64,000 bases of DNA from Cycas panzhihuaensis (GCA_023213395.1 CM041465.1:134423741-134487740); one strand, 5' to 3'; counted from the stretch's first letter, positions 33,271 to 45,329 are shown. The notes: generated by a model from the sequence alone, not told the origin. Made by a program: numbers and translations.

Positions 33271-35305
33271 TTAGTTAGAGCAGTGTGGAGATAGTACGAG
33301 TATAAAGACAAATAAGATGGGCATTTTATAGGCTTTGAAGGGACCTATACATGTATAGGAAGATTTGAGGATGAAGGCCCTAGGTTTTGATGAATGGTGA
33401 GGCAGGTTTTGCCTTTAATGGCTATACTGTGGGTGAAGGAGAGGTAAGCCATGGCTTGCATGTGGTGCTCGTGGGCAATTAACTTAAGGGGTATGGTATT
33501 TGATGTTTTATTTACTTTATGTATATATTATAATGGAGTGAGAAGTGGCTTGGCTATATTTAGCTTCTTAGCTCCAGAGTTATATATTCGACTCTAAATG
33601 AGTTCTAGATTTTGCTTTAGGTTGAATATTTTAGTTTACTATGGTGGCTTACAAAGCTCCAACTTCATGCTTGCAAGTATAGTTTGGTTTACCATGTGTG
33701 TGTTGCATTATCTGTTATTAATTATGGGCCATGTATTGGGAGATAGTTGGCCTATATATATTGGCTTCATTATTACATTAACATTCCAACCTCTAGATTT
33801 AGTCCTATCCTTATAATTATGGATTTCCTGTGACTCCAGGATTCTATAGTAATTGTGACTTTAATGTTCTTTAGCATATCATCCTTGGGATGGAGTGGAT
33901 AATGATATCTCCTCTATTTTGTTATATGTATATAATATTTCCTATTTGATGAATCATCTATTTTTCAACAAAAAATAAGCGAATCTCCAAGGCAATGATG
34001 TGAATCTGCCATATAATATGCTCTTGATTTGTAACCTTTTTTCACTTTTTGAGTTTATGATTAGATAGTTACACCCAACATTTTCTAACATATAAAATCC
34101 ATCAAGGTACTATGGTATGTACCATAATATCTATAGGAGATGTTATGAGTTGGAATCTACTTAGTGAGGAGAAACTTGAGAAGGCCAAAGGCATGAACTT
34201 CTAATAACATATATTTTAATATTAAAATTATATTAGACATATATTTATACAACATTCAATTACATTAAGTAGTTTCCTTCATTTAGCATAAAGTAAGGTT
34301 TTATATTATATATTTTTTGGTGAGGTGACATTATTTGATATATGAGATTCTCATCCATAGGATTTACAAATATGTAGTAAATATGAGCCATAAAAGGGTC
34401 GGTGGAGATGGAAGAAAGTGGCAAATGAATGAATGCTTTCATCATGATTATATTTTCATTAACAATACCCTAATTTCTTCTAATGTTAGTTGATACAAAT
34501 ACATTTCTAATAATAGAACATATTTTTCTTAGAATCATATTAATAATATATCTTTCATGTGCATTATTACTATTTCATATAAAAGAAATCTTTTATATAT
34601 ATTAATTTTCGTAAGTCATATTATTTGAAACACAAAAGTCTCATCAAGAGGGTTCTTTTTTTCTTTTCCCTTTTTTAAATTGGTCACATAAATAAGCCAT
34701 GAAAATGTTGTTAGAGAAGGAAGAAAGTGGTGAATAAATGAATATTTGCATCATGATTACACTCTCCTTACCAACATTCTCAAGGCCATTTTTAGCATTA
34801 ATTGAGATGAATGACATATTATTGTAGTAAATGTTTTAAAGCATATGAGCTTGTGTCTTAATAGTAACTTGACTTATTACCTAACTACCCTAAGCCCTAA
34901 TATCTGATTATATTCCCACCATATATTTAGGGTTGTTGGACAAGTAAACTATTTGTTGGTGTTTCTTATCAATTCTAGTGGTTGAAGTGAAGCCAAGTGT
35001 GATTCTTAGGTGATTTTGATGGAATAGATTCCTCTCCTATAAGGAGCCCTGTAAAAGATATTGATGTAATTATCTCCAAAAAAAGAAAAGAGGAAAATGT
35101 TTTTTAAAACATGTATGATACTTTCATCTTAGAGTTTGGAGATCAAAGATCCATCGCATAGCTTGATTGTCATAGCAATTTGTGGAAATATGTTGACTTA
35201 ATGGCAATCCAAATCAACTAATAATAATTTATAGCCATACATGTCTTTTTATTAGCAAAGTAATGAAAACTCATAGTAAATGCAATCGACAATAATATAT
35301 ACACA
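33271..35305. other. AT-rich stretch with only decayed repeats
   Basis: No gene seen. Two spots look like old LINE 3' ends: TTTGATGAATCATC then TTTTTCAACAAAAAATAAG at about 33950-33977, and CTCCAAAAAAAGAAAAG near 35075-35091. Two diverged copies of one sequence about 310 bases apart (around 34380-34500 and 34690-34800, sharing GGAAGAAAGTGG and CATCATGATTA) point to an old local duplication. Confidence 0.45.
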
Positions 35306-35306
35306 T

Positions 35307-35430
35307 GCATGACCTAAGATAGTTCAACATAACCTACTAGAAGTCAAAACATGAAAATATGACCACAGGCATGACCTAAGATAGTTCAGCATAACCTATT
35401 AGAAGTCAAAACATGAAAATATGACCAGAT
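35307..35430. repeat. Tandem duplication, 62 bp x 2
   Basis: GCATGACCTAAGATAGTTCA begins both copies (35307 and 35369), and both end in ATGAAAATATGACCA. Only a few bases differ, so this is a recent duplication. Confidence 0.9.
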
Positions 35431-35961
35431 TCTATTACTAACCACCATTAATCCACATTTCTATCTCTTTATAGCAAGTGAGTTGCAATGGGAATACCAA
35501 TTTTTCTTAGTTGAGGAATTTCTTATTTGTATGGCAATGGGGGTTTGCGCACCCATATTATTACCTCAACCCAACCTCCTTGGTGTGGGATTTCTAATGT
35601 CCAAATTTTCACAAGATGACATGATCAAAAGGGTGTAATAATACACTCTAGAACTCATGGGAAGCAACTCAATTCTTGGATTTATATATTTCAATGGAAT
35701 CTGGACAATCCACATGCATACATTTAATAAAAACGCGGACGCCAGGGCTTACATGGCAACCCCCATGGGGAAAATAAATAATAAAACGGACCTGAGGGGA
35801 TTTTAAAAAATGATTTAAAGACATGGAACCTACCATTTAACACCACAACCAAGTAAAGATAGGATTTTGTAGGTGCAAGAGAACCGTGCTTTTGTTTTTG
35901 GCACTTTTTCATTTTTCTAAAATAGTGGAGGTTCGGCCGTTATTGGGGTGGAGTCGGAGGA

Positions 35962-36120
35962 CACGTGAAAGTTGGTGGAGGGGCGGCAAGACTGTCCGCC
36001 ACTTAATTTCTCTTCAATGAAATGTCACGGAACCGAAGCCAAAAGGGTCCACCAGGCTGTCGACGTGTCGATCCATGCAGGTTAATAAGTTTTATTTGCA
36101 TCCACTGCGGACTGCACGTG
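35962..36120 (+). promoter_or_regulatory. G-box/ABRE-like sites upstream of the PP2C gene
   Basis: CACGTG occurs at 35962-35967 and 36115-36120, and ACGTGTC at 36063-36069, all within 550 bases upstream of the TATA box. These cores bind plant bZIP and bHLH factors, and ACGTGTC is the usual abscisic-acid response core. The region is richer in C, G and CpG than its neighbours. Actual regulation is not shown by sequence alone. Confidence 0.5.
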
Positions 36121-36497
36121 CAATGTATCTATTGGTCAGCCCAACAAACTTTTCAGAACCCCCTACGTTGTCAAATCAAAATTCTTAAGAAATCAATAAA
36201 CAAATCGGAAGAGAATCGCGAGGTTCGAACCATCGGTTCGAACTGAACTTCGGGGTTTGATAACGAGGGCTCAGACCGGGGTTCGAATATCTATCATCTT
36301 CCGTAAACAGGGGCAAGTAGGGGGAGGAGGAGGAGTGCAAATATGATTCTGGGACTTCGAAAATCGCATCCGGAGTTCGAGATTTCAACGGCCTCAATTT
36401 GGGCGGTTTGATCATATTTTTTCGGCGGAAATCTTTGTTGAATCGATTTGCTGGGTCAAAACCCGCCCGGAGACCCTTTTTTCGGCGAGAGCCCGCG

Positions 36498-36504
36498 TAT
36501 AAAG
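36498..36504 (+). promoter_or_regulatory. TATA box of the PP2C gene (candidate)
   Basis: TATAAAG stands in GC-rich surroundings (GCCCGCGTATAAAGGAG). Transcription would start near 36530, leaving a long leader before the ATG at 37469. Confidence 0.6.
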
Positions 36505-36529
36505 GAGATAGATACTGCCGTTTAAAAAA

Positions 36530-37468
36530 GCAATCAATCCAGGAAAACGAGAAATCGGCCGCTTATTGAAGCTCGAAGCATCGTGAACTACAATTTCCGA
36601 CGCATCCTTATTTCCGGAACCTTGATTTGAACGGCGGAAGCGATTTCCTCGGTAACAATTCTTGTATATAGTGATCTAAGCGGGTTCCTGTAAAATTTTA
36701 CGCAATCCATATTAAATTTGCCGTTTTTTAAATTCTTAGATGCCATATGTCGCAATGTCCGATGTATCAGCAGCACCGAAGCATTATCTTATTGATTGGT
36801 ATTTTTAAATGAGTTGCTCAGGTCTCGTCTTTAATGTTCTGAGAACAGGGAATTCTGTTTGTATTTTTCGTTCAAAATTTCCAAGGGTCCTCTGATGCAT
36901 CTTCAATTCTGGAGAATTATTTCATTTGCAAATCTTCAATCGTAGACGATTATAGACGTTCGTTAACTTTTTTCCTTTTTCTCGTGGAGTCTTTTAAGTG
37001 TCGGCTCAATATGCACTGAAGTTGAGCTAAATTTACTTGAAACATGCACCTTCAAGCAGCTATTTTGCATCTCAGAGGCGTCGGAGCTTTAATGATGCGA
37101 TTCTGTTGGTAATAGCTTGGCAATTTCCAATGCAAAATTGGAGATCTTTGCGAATTTACCTATTGTAAGCAATCGACCAGGAAGTTCTGTTGCAAGATGT
37201 AGGTTATGATATATTTCAAGCAATTGGACGCTAAGCCCTGTGCAAGGTGCAGCCATTGCTATTTTTGGAAGTTATTGGCGGGGAACTCTTGTGCAAGGTG
37301 TAATTCTTGCCATATTGTGAGAGTTTTAATTTGAAATCCTGGTGAAAAGTGTAAATTCTGCTGTTTGAAAGTATTTGGCCGCAAAATCCGGGTTCAAGGT
37401 TTGAAGTATATGATTTTGTGGCCTAGATCACAGTGGATCTCTTGGAGAGCAATTCTTTGGCCCTTGGA
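36530..37468 (+). other. PP2C leader (5' UTR), possibly with an intron
   Basis: About 940 bases between the presumed start of transcription and the start codon. A candidate 5' UTR intron would run from the donor GGTAACAATT (36652) to the acceptor GATCACAG (ending 37433); these sites are inferred. The second half is the 50-bp repeat listed separately. If unspliced, the leader would carry several upstream ATGs. Confidence 0.45.
37131..37433 (+). repeat. Diverged ~50-bp tandem repeat in the PP2C leader
   Basis: The anchor TGCAAGRTGY recurs at 37191 (TGCAAGATGT), 37241 (TGCAAGGTGC), 37292 (TGCAAGGTGT), about 37342 (GTGAAAAGTG) and 37393 (TTCAAGGTTT), a steady period of 50-51 bases; a possible first unit starts at 37131. 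Most units end in TTGGxCG or TTTGGCCG. Units are well diverged, so the array is old. It lies in the candidate 5' UTR intron. Confidence 0.78.
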
Positions 37469-39099
37469 ATGGGGTCCTGCTTGTCTACATGTGACGGAGG
37501 AAATGATGCCTCGCCTCAGGCTAAAGGAAAGCCCTGGGAAAAGGAACTTGAAAAGGAAGCTGTTGAAGCTTTAGCAACAGAAGCAAAGAAGGACAAGCAG
37601 CTTGCTGGTCTTCCAGGCAGGTTGTGTGTAAATGGATCCACAAGTGTTGCATCGATTTACTCACAGCAAGGGAAAAAAGGAACAAATCAGGATTGCATGA
37701 TCGTTTGGGAGGTATTCCGTTTTGATTGCTTGCCTGCCTTTATTGTCAAAGAAGCTTAATCCTTCTAGATCAGAGTTGAAAATTGAATAAAGTAGCTCCA
37801 AATGTGGGAAAATGTTCAATAACTTCCCGATAATCTTCATAGTTGTAAAAGAGACAAATATGTATGGCCCCTTTGCTGTTGTTTTTTTTTTAATGATATG
37901 CAAATACTATATTTGGATCATTAGATTGTATTTCTGCTTTCATAATTCTACGTTTTGATAATTTCAGGATTTCGGATCACGTGAAGATAGAGTCTTTTGT
38001 GGCGTTTTTGATGGGCATGGTCCTTACGGACATTTGGTGGCCAGAAGAGTCAGAGACTCCCTGCCTTCGACATTAATTGGTCAATGGCAAGAGCTTCTTC
38101 CTGCTATATCGGTCACTTCAGAGGGAAATCCATCCAAGATTCCTGAGGAAGTAAATGAAAATGAATTGAAGGATGATTCTGAACCATGCAAAGGGTCGCA
38201 GATGTTTGCTGTATGGAAAGAATCGCACCTAAGAGCTTTCAAGGTGATGGATAAGGAACTCAGATTGCATCCAGGTTTGGATTGCTTTTGCAGTGGAACA
38301 ACTGCCGTCACTGTTCTTAAACAGGTAGCTTAAGTTTAGCCCCTTCATAAGGCTTTTGATCTTCTCTGAGATGCTGATGACTTAATCTCACGTAACACAG
38401 CTGTATCCATAATTAAAATGCAGTCATACAGTCTCATTAGGAGCACACGGTCTATGCATATACCGATTTTGCTCCTAAGTGCTCTTTTCCTGTCTTTATA
38501 GAATTTGGAATAGGCCAAATAACATGAAGGGTTTCTTTTAAACCCAGCATTTAAAACGGCAAATATTTGAGACATTCTTCTAAGCTTTGACCCTGTTGTC
38601 TGCATTGGAAAAGAAACAGTGGCTGCTGAAAAAAACGAACACCCTAGAAGAGGAAGAATTCTTCAGTGGGAAAGTGTGAAATACGCTCACAGTAGTCGAA
38701 GTCGAGTTAGAAAGAAGAGAAGTGTTTGTTCTTTTTGGGAGTTGCCCTCGTTTGCATAGAATCACCAATACTTGTGCATTGTCGCCGCTTTGAAGCCAGC
38801 CACCAGTCGAGAACATTTGCTTAGTGCTCAGAGATGCCGCCTTTATTTGCTTCAGAGCTCTTTGATGATTCTATGCTTTCAATGCTTGCGGAGAGGAGCA
38901 CCCCTGTCATGACCTCCTGATCACCAAATTCGAAATACTTTGGGCAGGGTTATATGATTATATTATTTTTTTGTTTTGTGACGAGCTTGTTTAAACGAAG
39001 TGTATTTTAAAAAAATCCGTCAATTTACCCTAACTTTTCTTGTTTATATATGTTTTATGTCTATACTATTTTTTTTCCGTTTGTTTATACATGTTTGAT

Positions 39100-39145
<46 letters not shown>

Positions 39146-42100
39146 TTGTGTTTAATGTTTTGTGCTTGTAATTTTATCTTTTATTTTTATATTTTATGTT
39201 TTATTGGAACATGGACATTGGTAGTATCATTCCTTTTTATGGTTTGTGTTTATACTTGTAATAGACATGTAATATACATGGCACAAATACTTATATTTTA
39301 TAAAAGGCATGTTTTAATATTAATGGTAGCAGTTTAACTTTGAGGCTTCAATATAAAATGTTTGTATTTTTTAAACAATGGTGAATATGACTATTGAAAA
39401 AATAAATTAAAAAACCTATATTGTTTCTTAATCAATTTTTTTTTCAGATTTTTTGAAAGTCTTTTCTCAAAATTTTTTGTTCTATTGAATTTTCGTTTTT
39501 TTCAAACATGGCTGCTATGGGCTTGACTATTTAGGAAGCTGTCACTTCTGTTTCTGGTAAGAAGAAGATTTACATATTAGTTTGCTTCGTGTTAAGTTGT
39601 TCATAGAGCAATTGCACTATTTATTTGCAGTACCCAGTATCATATGTGGTTGGCTTTCGAGGTGACCTTGAGGATTTTCTGGTGCTGTGACTAGCTCAGT
39701 AGCAGTGGCAGAGAGATATAACTGTGATTTGATACTTCAGCCTATGAATCCCTTGTCATACATAGATCTTTTTTTGGCATGCTACTGGGGATGCAATTGC
39801 TCTTAGAAAGCTTTGGATCGAAAACCTCGACTTCTGATTATTAGGTATGTCTCCTTTATAACACTGCCCAAATACCACCTTTCTATTGACCCCTGGGCTA
39901 TCAATGGACAAGGCATAGTGGAATTGTAGCTCTGATGGTAATGGTTCTTGCAGCTGCCAAGATGGTATGTATTCCGGGTTTACAATGTTCGTTGTATGCT
40001 ACTGCATGCACATTTAATCTTATGATATATTGTCTTTAGATTGTATTCAGTTCTTGCCTCTTCTACACTGGTATGTGTAGAATTGGTGAATTTCCATTAA
40101 TTATATAGGCTGCTTTTGGAAGCATGGCAATCAATCCCCATGTTTCATCATGCCAACGAAATTGCTAACTTTTGGTCATTGTTTAAGGAACTCTTTTTTC
40201 TCCGCCATATCTTCTTCTTGCAACCTCTACACCTGATGTGGACACTGTTACTTTGCTTTTCTCTCAAATTAGCAGTGACTGACTTCTGTATTTTGTCCTT
40301 TGACCTGTAGAAATTCAATGATTTTCTTGTATTTGGAGATGGTGACACCATACTGAGCTATAAATAGCATAGCTTGCTTTAATATGCCTGTTAACTCCTT
40401 TCTTCCTTTGTGGATTTTCAATTTTTTTATGTCAAGAACCTAGAAATGACTGAACCGTCTAGAGAGAAATTTTACTGGGTTGTATTTGATTGTTCCCAAA
40501 TTAGATATATACTCCAGATGTATAATTGCATGCCTTCATCGGTAGCTGTGTTTGTTCTTAGTGGTGATTGCTCTTTTTTTTAACCCATTGTTATATTGAG
40601 TATACGTTGGTGTAACAAAAATAGTTTGTGAAAGCAATGTAGCTGATGAAAATGATTTATTGGCACATTCAATGGGAATGGGACAGCACAATAAATATAT
40701 CACTTGTTCATAAATGGGAATGTTTTCTTCAACAACCAGTGGAGAAAGACTTTAGTCAAGGCCTTGTTTACTAGATTCAAGATAATCTGCATGAATCCAG
40801 CTATTGATTTTTGAAGATTTGAGGAGTGAAACAGCAAAGGTGTGCTTAAGTGAAAGGTACATGGTGGGTGTCTGGAGGAAGTTTAACTCAAGTCTGTTGA
40901 ATGATTATAATGTTCTAAATTTTCATGGAGTAAATTGCAGCATTATGCCAAAGGCAGTAATTATTGTAATAAGGGATTTGGAAAATGATTCTGAATCTTG
41001 TAAGTCATGACCTTTGTTTGGTGAGTTGTGGAACATTGGAGTTAGCGTGCAATTCTGTACAACTGCTTTTCAATTTTGTACAAGTAGTGGTTTGGCTTTA
41101 ACATGTATGCAGCTTGCATGTTGCCTTATCCTTTTAGTTATCCTGTATCAGGGTCAAGATCTTGTGATTGCAAATGTTGGAGATTCTCGGGCTATTTTGG
41201 GAACAATTTCTGATGATGACAGTTTAATGGCCATTCAGTTGACTGTTGATTTAAAACCAAATCTGCCTCGTAAGCACTTTCCTGCCCTCTATTTCTGACC
41301 AAAAGATTTTTCAGCTGCCTTTGTGCTAAAACAGTAGGTTCAAATGCTTCATGCTTTCTCTACCCAGATGGTTGATAGTAAGTTTATGGAATCACTGATT
41401 GCCATTTCAGACTTTCTGTTCTCAGAAACAATCAAGATCACTCCGATGAACTTAATACATATGTTGACCGATGCACAGTTGTTTGGGGGCACGGTATCTA
41501 ATGTGCTTTCTTTTTCATGTGCCTGAAGATGCAGGACTGAACTTATTGTTCTGTAAAGCTATAATATGCCTGCTTTCTGAATATGTAAAATGATGCTTAT
41601 GCATTTTACATGAATAGCTGAGATTAAGTTACTTGTTTTCAGAGGAAGCAGAACGGATAAGGCAGTGCAGCGGACGAGTCTTTGCATTGCAAGATGAACC
41701 TGAGGTGCACAGAGTCTGGCTACCAAATGATGACTCTCCTGGCCTTGCCATGGCTCGAGCCTTTGGAGATTTTTGTCTGAAAGACTTTGGAGTTATTGCT
41801 GTTCCAGAGGTCACATATAGGCATTTAACTGATAGAGATCAGTTTGTTGTGCTTGCAACAGATGGGGTAAATGCTTTTGAACTCGTGTTGTTTTTTTTTT
41901 TTTTTTTTTTTTTTGTGGAAGTCCAGTTGCCACTTATCTTCGTTTTACACAACTCTTTGTTGCCAACTGGACTTATTATAGGTATTTGGCTGTCAAAAGC
42001 TACTTATCATTTCATTTTGCAAAATATGTGTTAATTTTAGTGGAGGGCATGGATGGTTCAGGTGTGGGATGTTCTTACAAATCAAGAAGTTGTACACATT

Positions 42101-42571
42101 GTTTCTTCTGCACCTACTCGAGTTACTGCAGCAAAAGTGGTTGTCGAGTCAGCAGTTCGTGCATGGCGGCGTAAATATCCAACTTCAAAGGTGGATGACT
42201 GTGCTGTTGTATGCTTGTATGTTGGTTCAGATTTGCTAATCTCTCAGCAAGCACAAGATAATTCTGACTCTTTAATAGAGAAGGATGTGCCTGTAACAGA
42301 GGGGTTACTGGTTGGACACATTGATAGTGCTAAAATTAATATTGTAACTAATGATAATGGCTTACTGGATGAAACAAACATATTGAAGGAAGAGAGGCGT
42401 GAAGGCAAGGAAGGCAAGGAATCCCGTCGGACTCTTGCTGAATGTATTGCTACAGATGAGTGGTCTGCTCTTGATGGACTCACTAGAGTTAACTCTCTTT
42501 TAAGCTTGCCCAGATTCATAATGGGAGACAAAAATGTTGAAGGGTCAAAAAGGCGAAGGTGGTTTCATTGA
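37469..42571 (+). CDS. PP2C-type Ser/Thr protein phosphatase, five coding exons, intact
   Basis: Exons 37469-37711, 37968-38324, 41152-41269, 41643-41866 and 42062-42571 all have GT...AG introns and join in frame to 483 codons. The metal-dependent phosphatase motifs are complete: NQD (residues 73-75), VFDGHG (94-99), SGTT (190-193), NVGDSRA (208-214), ARAFGD (277-282), ATDG (311-314) and VDDCAVV (358-364). These carry the Asp residues that bind Mg/Mn. The N-terminus MGSCLS is a typical N-myristoylation start with a nearby Cys for palmitoylation, suggesting membrane attachment. It resembles plant PP2C clade E as I know it. The ATG at 37469 is chosen for MGSC; the in-frame triplet at 37433 is GTG. 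The C-terminal tail (about residues 369-483) is acidic, then ends KRRRWFH. Confidence 0.95.
38325..41151 (+). other. Long intron 2 of the PP2C gene
   Basis: 2.8 kb between GTAGCT and CTGTATCAG. It contains a (TA)n run at about 39103-39139 and two GC-richer pieces (about 38580-38900 and 39495-39960). The second has an ATGGCTGCTATGGGC start and hydrophobic stretches, as if from a gene fragment, but I cannot identify it and it has stops. The other three introns are 256, 373 and 195 bases. Confidence 0.8.
41889..41914 (+). repeat. Poly(T) run in intron 4 of PP2C
   Basis: About 25 T in a row just after the donor at 41867. Confidence 0.9.
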
Positions 42572-42735
42572 ACCAAGGAATAATAATGCTGTTCAGAAGG
42601 AATATCATGCATGTTCCATTTTTGTCCAGAAACAATATATCCTGATGTATGAGGGGATTGTAAATTTTAGTTTTCTGGTTGAATATTTTCATGTATTCTG
42701 AAGAGACTGTGTAATGGGGCTGTTATGGAAATGGG

Positions 42736-42741
42736 AATAAA
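42736..42741 (+). terminator. Candidate polyadenylation signal of PP2C
   Basis: AATAAA 165 bases after the stop codon, in GGGAATAAAGTTTC. No cleavage site can be assigned from sequence alone. Confidence 0.55.
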
Positions 42742-42744
42742 GTT

Positions 42745-44923
42745 TCTCATGACAGGGTGAAACTGCAAAATCAAGGACTGCATGTTGGTATTCTTCACGG
42801 TGAATTTACAGCTACAGAAAGTTTTCCTATTGGAGACCCCATTTCTAGTAATATATATGATTTTTGCTTTCTAGATTCTCTGAAATATTTTATTTATTTA
42901 TAGAAGGAATTTATTGGCACACAAACTTCATTGAGTATGTTTTATAGATCAGAAAAATAGACTGAGAATATCATTTTGGGTTCTCTCAAGATTCAGTTTT
43001 CTAGACTGTTAAAGCTGGCTCATCTTTGGGATCTCATGTGTGGTAAGACTTCAATTATGTGGCCCTTCCAAGCATCAACTTTGAATATAACCTTTGGTCC
43101 TCGCTATTGTCGAAGATGAGAGTTTAGCTGTTATCGTCAGATATAACAGTTTACGTCTAACATGTATATTAGATATGATCATCTTGCCCTATGTATGATA
43201 TTTGCAGGGGTGTCCAGTGAGTTTTGACAGCAAGTTTATTAGTTGTGTTGTGTTGCACGGGTCATATCATTTAATTTTTTAATTGGTTAACAAAATGAAC
43301 AGGGATTTGAACTAGAATTGTGAAGTCTCTCATGAGGCACAGAATGCTGTGTTGTTTAATTGCTTAGCCAAACAAAGTAATAATTTGAACTAGAATCTTG
43401 AAGCATCTCATGGGATGTGTCTGGTAAGCTATCCATCTCTGCTAATTTCTGTATATGAATAGAATTTGTTTATTTAATGTCTTTGTTTGCTATCTTGTTT
43501 CTCTTATTTGGAAGGGAAAACGTGAAATCTGAGGAGACCTCATTTGTGTCTTGAACTTATGGTTGAAACTTTATTTTCAGATAGTGCAGGGCATGTATGT
43601 TTTCCGTTCTGGTGAGTTGTGGCCAGAGGGGTGCACCAGTGAACACTTCTTTGATCCCAATTGCATATTTGGATATTCCTTTTCCCAGAAACATTTCAAC
43701 AAACATTTGTGCTGTTAACTTCACATCCATTGATGAACTGATTTTTGTATACAATCAGATTTTGTTTTTATCGATTCCATCTATACAAATCCATTTCTTC
43801 CCCAAACGACATGCCTTTCAGCTGTTTTAAGTGACTTAGCTCACTTATTTGCAAGATCATCCAAATTTGAATACAACTTATGAAGGTCTTGAACATGTGG
43901 AGCCCAGGGCCTATTGAGCTTCATCTTTGCTTCCAAGAGCATACATCCTATTCCTAGAAATGGTGGGCCTCCACCTGGTAGGGTTTTCTGTGCTCGTGCT
44001 TGCTTTCCAGGGCCCTCAATCACTGCTATCTAGGGGTTGGGTAGGAGTGGGGGTATGTAGAACACGTGCAACTATCTGATAAGAGGACAACAAACCAAGT
44101 CAAGGCTGGAAAGCTTTGCATAAGTTCCTCAATCCCCATTTGTTTGTGCATAGTGTTGTTGCAGAAATTGATGTTGAAACAATGATTAAAAAACCCATCT
44201 ATGTGGTATGATTGATCAATTTCTTGGAAGAGTAAAAAGAGTAGCCATGTTAAATAAAAGGTGGTTGCATCAAGTAATGCACAAGGCATGAATGACACAG
44301 TTTGGATTGAACAAAATATGTTGTGGAGAATGCTAACCCATCTAGAAGTACTCTTTGCATATATGTTTATCCCCTAACTAATTGGGTGGTAACTACCATG
44401 CCTAGTAACAACTAATAAAAATATTTGAATGCTACCATTTATCAAAAGTAGGAAACAAAGTAATACCAATAACAACTTTAAATTGCATTGAAAAGAAGTA
44501 TTGAAAGAATAATAATATAATAGTAAATATAATAATTTTATAATAAAATAAAATAGTATTTAATAATGCAATTTATATCTATTACAAAGTCTTTATAAGA
44601 TAATAGAATGTTTTTTAAAGTGATTGGCCATTTTTGATACAAATGAGTTATCAAAAATAACACTTATTTTTGAAAGAGTAGGGAGAAATAAATTTCAAAT
44701 TTGAACTTTTAAATCAGTTGGCCATTTCATATAGTTGCACATTTAAATAATAAATTAATTAAAATTGAAGTTAGCATCTAATAATATATATTTAAAATAA
44801 TAAGTTTAAAATTAGTATATTTTTTTTATATGATGTTGATTTAAAGTTTTAGGAATACTCTTGATTTTAAGAGATTTTAAGCTATAATTATGTTTTATAA
44901 CACACACAGACATATATATATAT
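42745..44923. other. Intergenic DNA, no gene recognised
   Basis: Mostly AT-rich. A short duplication (ATTTGAACTAGAATTGTGAAG at about 43305 and TTTGAACTAGAATCTTGAAG at about 43383) is visible. The minus-strand open frames at 43841-44298 have no recognisable motif. Confidence 0.5.
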
Positions 44924-45276
44924 GCTCTTCTTAAAAGGACCAAGATACCATTTAAAAATGAAATAATATTGATTATTTTATAATTATAGGGAAGGTTATC
45001 CCTTTCCTGAGTGTAGCGAAGGGAAGGTTATCCCTTTCTTGAGCGTAGCGAAGGAAGGCACGTGGTGATCCCCCTGTTCCATAGGTCACACGGTATAGGA
45101 CAACTCTTAGCCAATGGATCCGGCACTTGCACTCGGAGGGAGGCCGGGCCTAATCTCTTTTAATTATAAAATAATCAATATTATTTCATTTTTAAAAGGT
45201 ATCTTGGTCCTTTTAAATTATAAAATAATCAATATTATTTCATTTTTAAAAGGTATCTTGGTCCTTTTAAGAAGAG

Positions 45277-45277
<1 letters not shown>
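44924..45277. mobile_element. Short inverted-repeat element (MITE-like), right arm duplicated
   Basis: The left arm 44924-44986 (GCTCTTCTTAAAAGGACCAA...) is repeated in reverse complement on the right as 45215-45277 (ending TTGGTCCTTTTAAGAAGAGC). A second copy of the right arm at 45161-45214 lacks the terminal GAAGAGC. Between the arms are two 32-bp direct repeats starting GGGAAGGTTATCCC (44989 and 45021), then a GC-rich core. No ORF of note. Both ends lie in AC/AT microsatellites, so a target duplication cannot be read. Confidence 0.72.

Positions 45278-45284
<7 letters not shown>

Positions 45285-45325
<41 letters not shown>
45285..45325. repeat. (CA)n(TA)n microsatellite
   Basis: Alternating CA then TA dinucleotides next to the inverted-repeat element. 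A shorter CACACAGACATATATATATAT run lies on its left side at about 44901-44923. Confidence 0.9.

Positions 45326-45329
<4 letters not shown>

Noticed and set aside
33598-33816. Open frame of 72 codons as a gene
   Set aside because: Hydrophobic translation of T-rich DNA without homology, in a stretch that looks like decayed repeat.
37433-37468. Earlier PP2C start in frame at 37433
   Set aside because: The triplet is GTG and lies at a likely splice acceptor; the ATG at 37469 gives the typical MGSCLS start.
39050-39337. Open frame of 95 codons in PP2C intron 2
   Set aside because: It is built on a (TA)n run and T-rich DNA, giving Ile-Tyr repeats; no domain.
41629-41814. Minus-strand frames opposite PP2C exons (also 38081-38311 and 42244-42531)
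   Set aside because: Shadows of real exons on the plus strand.
43841-44298. Two minus-strand frames, 60 and 90 codons
   Set aside because: No motif, no start context or splice pattern, and nothing recognised nearby.
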